Assembly (NCBI GenBank): GCA_017464425.1
Contig: JAFUDX010000012.1
Coordinates: 1-64,000, forward strand
DNA: 64,000 nt
Direction of reading: 5' to 3'
Source of the DNA: Treponema sp.
Lineage (GTDB): Bacteria > Spirochaetota > Spirochaetia > Treponematales > Treponemataceae
A model generated the notes under the pieces. That model ran no database searches. It was given only the letters and a program-made list of their open reading frames with translations, and was not told the origin of the DNA. The first letter of the stretch is position 1, and every line of letters begins with the position of its first letter. Below are positions 34,036 to 40,507 of this stretch, one piece after another. Made by a program: the position numbers and the translations under genes.

Positions 34036-35316
34036 ATGAGCAAACGAAACCCGCATAAACTCACATTTGTTACATTCTCGCAAAGCATTTTTCTGACGAC
34101 AAAATATTTTCTTCAGAATCGGCTTCTGTCGTTTGCGGGGTCGTGCGCGTTCAGTTTTCTTTTTTCGGTGATTCCGCTCTTTATGATGGTCGTGATGGTG
34201 TTGGTTCGCTTTTTGCATGCTTCGCCTGCGACAATCAACGCGATTATCTCTGCAATCCCCGAACTCGAAAAATATTTCAATTCGGATTCGGTGATTCAGT
34301 CTGTTCAGTCGATTCGTACGGTCAGTACCTTTGAAATCGTCGCGCTCCTCTTCATTTTGTGGATGGCACGCCGATTTTTCGCCTCGATTTTCGACTCAAT
34401 GCAGAATATTTTCCACACGCAAACCATGCGCAAGGCATTTTTGAATCAGATTCTCACCTTCGTTACGGAACTGGCGATTGTATTGGTCGCGTCTTCGGTC
34501 ATTTTTGCCTACATTTCGCTCCAAACGATTACTTCTCTCGATTTTTTCAAAACGATTCCGCAGTTTTCCATTCTTTACGATGGTATTCTTTCTGGCTCTC
34601 TCATCAAAATCCTGCCGAACTTTTTGATTTTCATCGTTGTTATCATACTTTTTAAATCGGCATCGGGAACAAAACCCGCGCTCTGGCTCTGCTTCTTTTC
34701 AAGTCTGCTCTGCACTGGTTCGTTTTGGGCGTTCCGCTTCCTCATGCACTTTTTCTTGAATGTGAGCCGCTACAACATGATTTACGGCGTGCTTGGCCAC
34801 ATGATTATTCTGTTCATGGATATTTTCTTCTTCTTCGTGTTCTTTTTGGTGTTCGCGCAGTTTATTTATGTCGTTCAGTTTTTTGATGAATTGTTGCTTG
34901 GAGAGTTGTATTTGCTCCCAAAAATAGAGCAGGGCGGATTCGCTACGGGGCTTAAGCGGGCGTTTTTTATTCGACCGGACTTTTTGATTGCCAAAAATAA
35001 AGACAATGTTTTTTCATTTCGACCCGGCGATGTCATTTTTAATAAAGATGATGCCGAAGATTGTGCCTATTATATTATCAAAGGAAGCGTAAAATTAGTT
35101 CCTGATGTGCAAAAGGCTGATGAAAATACGCTTGCTCATCGCGGTGAGTTTTTTGGCGAGACTTCGTGCATTTTGGAGCAGAAACGTACTTTTACCGCAA
35201 TCGCCGTTATTTCTACTCGAATCATAAAAATTGAAAGCGAGCGGTTCAGATTCGTGGTGCATCAAAATCCCGAAGCCGCAAAGAAAATCTTAAAACAGAT
35301 AAGCCCGTTCTTTTAA
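34036..35316 (+). CDS. YihY/BrkB-type membrane protein fused to a cyclic-nucleotide-binding domain
   Basis: A 426-residue protein. The first about 290 residues hold six hydrophobic segments in the YihY/BrkB (old name RNase BN) pattern: LLSFAGSCAFSFLFSVIPLF, FEIVALLFILWMARRFFASI, LAIVLVASSVIFAYI, FFFVFFLVFAQFIYVVQFFD. About 310-426 look like a CAP_ED/cNMP-binding fold (FSFRPGDVIFNKDDAEDCAY, YIIKGSVKLV, HRGEFFGETSCILEQKRTFT). The phosphate-binding cassette GEFFGETSC is followed by KRTFTAIA rather than the usual RxA, so true cNMP binding is uncertain. The fusion suggests a membrane protein gated by a small ligand. Function unknown. Confidence 0.8.
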   Translation: MSKRNPHKLTFVTFSQSIFLTTKYFLQNRLLSFAGSCAFSFLFSVIPLFMMVVMVLVRFLHASPATINAIISAIPELEKYFNSDSVIQSVQSIRTVSTFEIVALLFILWMARRFFASIFDSMQNIFHTQTMRKAFLNQILTFVTELAIVLVASSVIFAYISLQTITSLDFFKTIPQFSILYDGILSGSLIKILPNFLIFIVVIILFKSASGTKPALWLCFFSSLLCTGSFWAFRFLMHFFLNVSRYNMIYGVLGHMIILFMDIFFFFVFFLVFAQFIYVVQFFDELLLGELYLLPKIEQGGFATGLKRAFFIRPDFLIAKNKDNVFSFRPGDVIFNKDDAEDCAYYIIKGSVKLVPDVQKADENTLAHRGEFFGETSCILEQKRTFTAIAVISTRIIKIESERFRFVVHQNPEAAKKILKQISPFF

Positions 35317-35361
35317 TAAACGCAGAAATTTGATAAAATAAAGAAACTTTTTGGAGAAATT

Positions 35362-37245
35362 ATGAATCGTTCTAAAATCGTTGTTCTTGACTTTGGCTCG
35401 CAATACGCGCATTTGATTGCGAAAAGATTCCGCGCGATGGGCTACTATTCAGAAATTGCACTTCCGAGTGCGGATTTGAGCGTGTTTGAAGGCACAAAAG
35501 GCGTTGTATTTTCGGGCGGGCCTTCGAGCGTGTACGAAAAAGATGTGCCTGAGTTCAACGAAGCGATTTTAAACCTCAATGTGCCGATTTTGGGCTTGTG
35601 CTACGGGCATCAGCTCATGGCAAAAAGCTACGGCGGTTCTGTCGGCAAGGCTGAAGTCGGCGAATTCGGTTTTGCGGAGTTGAATGTAAACGAGGCGGGA
35701 AAGAAATCTCCGCTTTTTAAAGATGTTTCGCCTGTCACGCAGGTGTGGATGAGCCATCAGGACGGCGTTTTGTCGCTCGGCGAAGGCTTTGAAGTGATAG
35801 GAACGACAAAAGACTGTCCTTTTGCCGCCGTTCAGAACCTTTCCAAAAAGCGATTCAGCCTGCAATGCCACTGCGAAGTGAAAGATACTCCAGAGGGCAA
35901 CAAAATCTTCAAGAATTTCGCGGACATCTGTGGCATGGAAGTGAACTGGGACGAAGACACGGTTTTGGCTCACATTTTGGAGACGATTAAAACCGATGCA
36001 AAAGACAAGAATGTGCTTCTCTTTTTGAGCGGCGGAGTTGATTCCACGGTGGCATTCGCGCTTCTCAACAAGGCGTTGGGGCAGGAGCGCGTGCTCGGTC
36101 TTCACATCGACAACGGCTTCATGCGCAAAAACGAAAGCAAAAATGTCGCAGATTCATACCACAAATTCGGCTTCAATAATTTCATCGTTGAAGATGCAAG
36201 CGAAAGTTTTCTTTCTGCAATCAAAGGGCTTACCGACCCGCAGAAAAAGCGCATGGCGGTAGGCGAAAACTTCATCACCGTGCGAGACAGCGTTGTTGCG
36301 GCGCAAAAATTGAATGAAGACGACTGGATGCTCGCGCAGGGAACGCTCTACCCCGACATTATCGAGTCGGGCGGCACGAAAAATTCCCACACAATCAAAA
36401 CGCACCACAACCGCGTCGACGGAATCCAAAAACTCATTGCAAAGGGCTTGATTATCGAACCGCTCAAAGATTTGTACAAAGATGAAGTTCGCGCAATGGG
36501 AAAAAAATTGGGCTTAGATGATAAACTCGTCATGCGCCACCCATTTCCAGGACCAGGACTTTCAATCAATGTGCTCTGCTCAAACGGCATTTTGAGCGAT
36601 GAGGACAAAAAAGAACTCGAAGCCGCGCAAAAAGAACTCGACTCAATCAAAATCACGCACTTCTGCGAGCATTGCACGGCGACCATGCAAAAATATGTGC
36701 TTCCCGTAAAATCCGTGGGCGTTCAGGGCGACTTCCGCACCTACCGCTTCCCGGCAGTTCTCCGCTTCAAAAAAGACGAAGAAAACGGCTTCTGCCACTT
36801 CCCAAAACACTGGAAGAAAATCGAGGACGAATCAAGTGCCATCACGAATTCGGCAAAGCTCTTGAACCGATGCGTTATCGCCCTGTGGCAAAACCCCGCC
36901 CTCAGCGACAGCGACTTGAAATTGCAGGAAGGCTACTGTGACCGCCGACGGCTCGACCAACTCCGCGAAGTTGACAACATAGTGCTTACGAATCTGCACG
37001 AATCAGGCTGGTACGACAAAATCTTCCAGCACTTGACGATTGACCTGCCGTATGCGTCTAGCCCTGAGCGAGCAAGCTTCGTGCTTCGCCCCGTCTGCTC
37101 GGAAGATGTCATGACGGCGCGTTTTGCCCAGCTTGACCGCGATTTACTCAACAAAATCGTTTCCGAAATCGCCGTGCTTCCCTTCGTTGACGCGCTCTAT
37201 TTTGACGCCACGAACAAACCGCCGGCAACTTTCGGCTGGGAATAA
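35362..37245 (+). CDS. guaA: GMP synthase (glutamine-hydrolysing), long form
   Basis: Converts XMP to GMP with ATP and glutamine. The class I glutaminase domain (1-190) has the nucleophile C80 in PILGLCYGHQ and H170/E172. The ATP-pyrophosphatase domain has the P-loop SGGVDST (223-229). The C-terminal dimerisation domain ends DATNKPPATFGWE, as in all GuaA. At 627 residues it is about 100 longer than the E. coli enzyme; the extra sequence (roughly 415-560, including FCEHCTATMQKYV and CHFPKHWKK) lies within the dimerisation region, as in eukaryotic-type GMPS. The usual glutaminase HPE motif reads HCE within QCHCEV. A ribosome-binding site (TTGGAG) precedes the ATG. Confidence 0.95.
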   Translation: MNRSKIVVLDFGSQYAHLIAKRFRAMGYYSEIALPSADLSVFEGTKGVVFSGGPSSVYEKDVPEFNEAILNLNVPILGLCYGHQLMAKSYGGSVGKAEVGEFGFAELNVNEAGKKSPLFKDVSPVTQVWMSHQDGVLSLGEGFEVIGTTKDCPFAAVQNLSKKRFSLQCHCEVKDTPEGNKIFKNFADICGMEVNWDEDTVLAHILETIKTDAKDKNVLLFLSGGVDSTVAFALLNKALGQERVLGLHIDNGFMRKNESKNVADSYHKFGFNNFIVEDASESFLSAIKGLTDPQKKRMAVGENFITVRDSVVAAQKLNEDDWMLAQGTLYPDIIESGGTKNSHTIKTHHNRVDGIQKLIAKGLIIEPLKDLYKDEVRAMGKKLGLDDKLVMRHPFPGPGLSINVLCSNGILSDEDKKELEAAQKELDSIKITHFCEHCTATMQKYVLPVKSVGVQGDFRTYRFPAVLRFKKDEENGFCHFPKHWKKIEDESSAITNSAKLLNRCVIALWQNPALSDSDLKLQEGYCDRRRLDQLREVDNIVLTNLHESGWYDKIFQHLTIDLPYASSPERASFVLRPVCSEDVMTARFAQLDRDLLNKIVSEIAVLPFVDALYFDATNKPPATFGWE

Positions 37246-37260
37246 TTTTTTGTTGTCTAA

Positions 37261-37287
37261 ATACTAATTTAAGTATATAATTAGTAT
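37261..37287. repeat. Perfect 9-bp inverted repeat just upstream of the PilZ-gene promoter
   Basis: ATACTAATT (37261-37269) and AATTAGTAT (37279-37287) flank nine bases and end four bases before the -35 box. Candidate operator, or an AT-rich guaA terminator. Confidence 0.45.
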
Positions 37288-37291
37288 GTAT

Positions 37292-37320
37292 TTGACTGTA
37301 CTCCGCTCTTCCAATAGAAT
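37292..37320 (+). promoter_or_regulatory. Strong sigma-70 promoter of the PilZ gene
   Basis: TTGACT (37292-37297), exactly 17 bases, TAGAAT (37315-37320). Predicted +1 near 37327. Confidence 0.7.
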
Positions 37321-37341
37321 ATGCAAAATTTCTGTATAGTA

Positions 37342-37350
37342 GGGGGGGGG
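37342..37350 (+). repeat. G9 homopolymer in the 5' leader of the PilZ gene
   Basis: Nine consecutive G about 15 bases after the predicted start of transcription and 20 bases before the ATG, upstream of the ribosome-binding site AGGAG. Tracts of this length slip during replication and could vary expression. Confidence 0.6.
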
Positions 37351-37369
37351 ACATAATAGGAGTATTTTT

Positions 37370-38188
37370 ATGGCAGACGCAGACAAATCGATTTATGGTC
37401 GCAAGGTTTTCTTCATCAATCCGAGCGTCTCTTTTGAACAGCAGGTCATCGAACGATTGCGCCTTATGGAATACGAAGTGTACGCAATCGACGACTACCG
37501 CAAGGCAAAACCGCTTCTCCGCAAAAACGCAGATTCAATCTGTTTCTGCATCGTTGAATCTCAGCTTACGCTCAAAGGCTGGCACAATTTCATCAAGTCT
37601 TTTGAAGATGAAAATGTGTTTGCACCGCTTGACATAGGTGTCCTTATGCCTCCGCTCCCCGACGAAAAAAAGGCGAATTTCATAGCGGGCATACAGCTTG
37701 ACGCGGGCATTCTCTCTCTGGGGCAGGATTCAGAAACATTGTTCCATGAAATCGTAAAGGCTCTTGACGCAAAAGAAGCAAAAGGCTTACGAAAATATGT
37801 TCGTGCGGACTGTTTGAGCGAACCGCAGGCGGATTTGCTTTGGCTCAAAGACAACCGCATGTTCAAACTCAAGATTATCGATATTTCTTCTGTTGGAATT
37901 GCGGCAAAACTTTCGCCCGGACAGGCAAATGCCGTCTTTATCAATCAGATTATCGAAGGTGTTACGCTCAACCTCAAAAGCACGCAGGTTGGTGTCGATA
38001 TAAAAATTACGGCTATCAAATCAGCAGGCGATTTCTTGCTCGTTGTCATCATGTTTAACACATCAACAACGCCAGACGCAATCAATAAAATCCGCGGTTA
38101 CATCGCCGAAAATCTGCAAGAAAAATTGCGCTCTTCATTGCGCAACTCAGACTTGGATCGAACTGATTACGAGCATATTGATTCTTAA
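37370..38188 (+). CDS. PilZ-domain c-di-GMP-binding protein with receiver-like N-terminus
   Basis: A 272-residue cytoplasmic protein. Residues 1-130 have a receiver-like alternation (KVFFINPSVSFEQQVIERL, IGVLMPPLPDEKKANFIAG, GILSLGQDSETL) but no clear phospho-aspartate. A PilZ domain follows from about 140, with the c-di-GMP motifs RKYVR (RxxxR) and DISSVG (DxSxxG) the expected distance apart. The helical tail is KIRGYIAENLQEKLRSSLRN. It probably senses c-di-GMP and controls motility or surface proteins by protein contact. It is expressed from its own strong promoter with a G9 tract in the leader, and overlaps the convergent export gene by four bases. Confidence 0.8.
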   Translation: MADADKSIYGRKVFFINPSVSFEQQVIERLRLMEYEVYAIDDYRKAKPLLRKNADSICFCIVESQLTLKGWHNFIKSFEDENVFAPLDIGVLMPPLPDEKKANFIAGIQLDAGILSLGQDSETLFHEIVKALDAKEAKGLRKYVRADCLSEPQADLLWLKDNRMFKLKIIDISSVGIAAKLSPGQANAVFINQIIEGVTLNLKSTQVGVDIKITAIKSAGDFLLVVIMFNTSTTPDAINKIRGYIAENLQEKLRSSLRNSDLDRTDYEHIDS

Positions 38189-38679
38189 GTCGCTACGCTT
38201 GCTACGCCAAAACTGAGCGTCATCATAATTGCTCCTGCCAAAAGAACGCCTGACATAACGGCAATGCTTGTTTTTTTCCAATCCATATCAAGCAGGCTTG
38301 CCGCTAATGTTCCCGTCCATGCGCCTGTTCCTGGAAGCGGAATGCCCACAAATAAAAAGAGAGCAAAATATAAGCCGTGTCCTGCTTTTTCTTGTAGTTT
38401 CTGACCGCCTTTGTGGCCTTTTTCAAGAAAAAACGAGCAAATTCTGCCAATAAATTTTTTATTTTGTCCCCATTCCAGGAATTTTCGTGCAAATAAAAAA
38501 ATGAACGGAACGGGAATCATGTTGCCAATCATACAGGTTGCGAACAGAATGACAAGTCGTACTGGTGTAAGCTCAATCTGATTTGTGGTAAAAAGAATGA
38601 TGCCAGAGGGAATCGCTCCTCGTAATTCAATCAGTGGAACCATAGCAATCAAAAAACAGTAAAAAAGAATCTTCGTCAT
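38185..38679 (-). CDS. Small multidrug-export family membrane protein (COG2426)
   Basis: A 164-residue membrane protein with four or five hydrophobic segments. MVPLIELRGAIPSGI near the N-terminus and LFLFVGIPLPGTGAWTGTLAA are the hallmark motifs of the COG2426 small multi-drug export family, whose actual substrates are not established. A TATAAT (38689-38694) ends nine bases before the ATG, with no ribosome-binding site, so the mRNA is probably near-leaderless. Confidence 0.85.
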   Translation of the reverse strand: MTKILFYCFLIAMVPLIELRGAIPSGIILFTTNQIELTPVRLVILFATCMIGNMIPVPFIFLFARKFLEWGQNKKFIGRICSFFLEKGHKGGQKLQEKAGHGLYFALFLFVGIPLPGTGAWTGTLAASLLDMDWKKTSIAVMSGVLLAGAIMMTLSFGVASVAT

Positions 38680-38781
38680 AATAGAAAAATTATAATAGGG
38701 TAAAATCTGACTTTCATCAATAAAACAGCAATAAAATAAGTGCGGAATTGTACTTTTTTATGCATATACATTCTCATTTTA

Positions 38782-38810
38782 TTGAAAAAAATCTTGTTAT
38801 ATAGTAAAAT
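38782..38810 (+). promoter_or_regulatory. Sigma-70 promoter of the TAXI TRAP operon
   Basis: TTGAAA (38782-38787), 17 bases, TAAAAT (38805-38810). A leader of about 23 bases with the ribosome-binding site GAGAGG precedes the ATG at 38840. Confidence 0.6.
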
Positions 38811-38839
38811 TCAGCAATATTTTTTCGAGAGGTATTAAA

Positions 38840-39790
38840 ATGATGAAAAAAATTGCTGTAATCTCTGCTGCATTGGCTCTGATTCTTGGTGTTACTGGTT
38901 GTAACGAAAAAAAGAACTACATTCTTGCTACAGGCGGTACTTCTGGTACATATTATCCATTCGGTGGTGCAATCGCCAACATCTGGAACACAAAAATCGA
39001 GAATATGAATGTCACGGCACAGGCAACAGGTGCTTCTGCCGAGAACTTGCGCCTTATTTCAAACGGTGATGCGGAATTCGCAACGGTTCAGAACGATGTT
39101 ATGGATTACGCATACCGCGGCTCGGACATGTTCGCAGGTCAGAAATTGCCAAACCTGGCTTCAATCGGTACTTTGTATCCAGAAGTCGTTCAGATTGCGG
39201 CTTCAAAATCAAGCGGAATTACCACTGTCGCTGATTTGCACGGAAAGCGCGTTTCTGTCGGTGACGCAGGCTCTGGCGTAGAATTCAACGCAAAACAGAT
39301 TCTTGAAGGATATGGGATCACATTCGATGACATCAGCAAGAACAATCTTTCTTTCAAAGAATCTGCAGAAGGCTTGCAAAATGGAACTTTGGACGCTTGC
39401 TTTATCACGGCGGGCGTTCCGAACTCGGCTTTGCAGGAACTTGCGTTCACGGCGGGTCTCGTTCTTATTCCTGTAAATGGAGCTGAGGCAGATTCAATCT
39501 GCAACAAGTATTCATTCTATACAAAGACAATTATTCCTGCTGGCACATACAAAGGCACTGATGTCGATACCGAAGCGCTTGCAATCAAAGCAACTTTGGC
39601 AGTAAACGCAAATCTTGATGAAAATACCGTTTACGATATGACAAAAGCCTTGTTTGAGAACCTTGAAGAACTTGGCACGGCTCATGCAAAAGGAAAGGAA
39701 GTAAGCGCAGAATCAGCAGTTACTGGTATTTCTGTTCCGTTCCATCCCGGTGCCGCAAAATACTTCAAAGAAATCGGCGTGTTGAATTAA
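38840..39790 (+). CDS. TAXI-family TRAP transporter solute-binding lipoprotein
   Basis: A 316-residue periplasmic binding protein anchored by a lipobox (LILGVTGC, lipid Cys about 21). TAXI features include ILATGGTSGTYYPFGGAIAN near the mature N-terminus, TAQATGASAENLRLI, AEFATVQNDVMDYAYRG and the glycine loop GKRVSVGDAGSGVEFNAK. TAXI proteins deliver organic acids such as glutamate or 2-oxoglutarate to a fused TRAP permease. The DUF1850 gene and the permease follow, so this is a full TAXI operon interrupted by a structured repeat. Substrate unknown. Confidence 0.93.
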   Translation: MMKKIAVISAALALILGVTGCNEKKNYILATGGTSGTYYPFGGAIANIWNTKIENMNVTAQATGASAENLRLISNGDAEFATVQNDVMDYAYRGSDMFAGQKLPNLASIGTLYPEVVQIAASKSSGITTVADLHGKRVSVGDAGSGVEFNAKQILEGYGITFDDISKNNLSFKESAEGLQNGTLDACFITAGVPNSALQELAFTAGLVLIPVNGAEADSICNKYSFYTKTIIPAGTYKGTDVDTEALAIKATLAVNANLDENTVYDMTKALFENLEELGTAHAKGKEVSAESAVTGISVPFHPGAAKYFKEIGVLN

Positions 39791-39801
39791 ATTTTTTTAA
39801 T

Positions 39802-39883
39802 GTCACACGGATTCGATTTTGCTACGCAAAATCATAAAATTATATTTTAAAGAGATTCCGTAGGAATCTCGAATCCGTGTGGC
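39802..39883. repeat. Cloverleaf-like palindromic element between TAXI genes
   Basis: A 13-bp perfect outer stem (CACACGGATTCGA 39804-39816 with TCGAATCCGTGTG 39869-39881) encloses GATTTTGC-TAC-GCAAAATC (39815-39833), AAAAT-TAT-ATTTT (39836-39848) and GAGATTCC-GTA-GGAATCTC (39852-39870). The whole can fold as a four-way junction. It is not a tRNA: no anticodon arm or T-loop consensus is present. Probably a small non-autonomous repeat that may also modulate the operon mRNA. Confidence 0.6.
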
Positions 39884-39893
39884 TATATCTATA

Positions 39894-40418
39894 ATGAAGA
39901 AAATTGTTTTTTTGACGGTGCTGATTATCTTGCTCGGCATGAATTTGCCTGTGGTGCGGGTGCTGTCAATTTCTAATCGCAAGAATCGTTCAGAAAGAAT
40001 TTATTCTCGCTCTGCTTTTGCGCAGGGCTTTGCAATCAGTTATACCCATTCGGTGAACAAGGGGCGGGTGCATGATTTTTATGTGCCTACCGCATCGGGC
40101 GAGCTGGAGCTCTTTATGACGGAGTTCGTTTCGTACGGAGCGGGAATTCCAGAAGCGAGCGAAACCGAAGGCGCGCATTTCCGCGTGACAAAAAACGGCT
40201 ATGTAATAGAAGATTTGCACCGAGTGTTGCCACGGCTTTTAATGGCGGTGGGTGTGGTGGCAGAGCATTCCGTTACGCTCACGAATGCCACTTCACCGCT
40301 TGAAACTGATTTTAGCACAGAGTTTTTTCTGAAAGATTTTTTCAAACCGCAGACGAGCCTTGTTTTTGAGGTAAAACGGGTTTCAGTGATAAACTATTTT
40401 ATGGCGAAGAAAATATAA
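39894..40418 (+). CDS. DUF1850 protein (TRAP-TAXI accessory)
   Basis: A 174-residue protein with one N-terminal membrane anchor or signal (KKIVFLTVLIILLGMNLPVV). FAISYTHSVNKGRVHDFYV is the DUF1850 hallmark, followed by ELFMTEFVSYGAGIP. DUF1850 genes are nearly always found between the TAXI binding protein and the fused permease, as here, which implies a role in the transporter, but the mechanism is not established. I start at MKKIV (39894); the in-frame start five codons earlier would place non-hydrophobic residues before the signal. It follows the cloverleaf repeat by 10 bases, and no good ribosome-binding site is visible. Confidence 0.82.
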   Translation: MKKIVFLTVLIILLGMNLPVVRVLSISNRKNRSERIYSRSAFAQGFAISYTHSVNKGRVHDFYVPTASGELELFMTEFVSYGAGIPEASETEGAHFRVTKNGYVIEDLHRVLPRLLMAVGVVAEHSVTLTNATSPLETDFSTEFFLKDFFKPQTSLVFEVKRVSVINYFMAKKI

Positions 40419-40422
40419 ATTT

Positions 40423-40488
40423 CTCACAGAGACCACAGAGAATAGTTCATATATAAGATTCTCTCTGTGAACTCTTTAGCTCTGTGAG
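40423..40488. repeat. Imperfect palindrome rich in CACAGAGA words before the TRAP permease
   Basis: Outer arms CTCACAGAG (40423-40431) and CTCTGTGAG (40480-40488) are perfect; inner CACAGAGAAT (40434-40443) pairs with ATTCTCTCTGTG (40458-40469) with two extra bases. An asymmetric 10-base bulge sits on the 3' side. It ends just before the permease ribosome-binding site (AGAAGGAGA). Confidence 0.5.
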
Positions 40489-40507
40489 GGGGTAGAAGGA
40501 GACCGTG

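Noticed and set aside
39802..39883. tRNA gene, suggested by the cloverleaf shape
   Set aside because: No anticodon stem-loop of seven bases, no T-loop consensus and wrong arm sizes.
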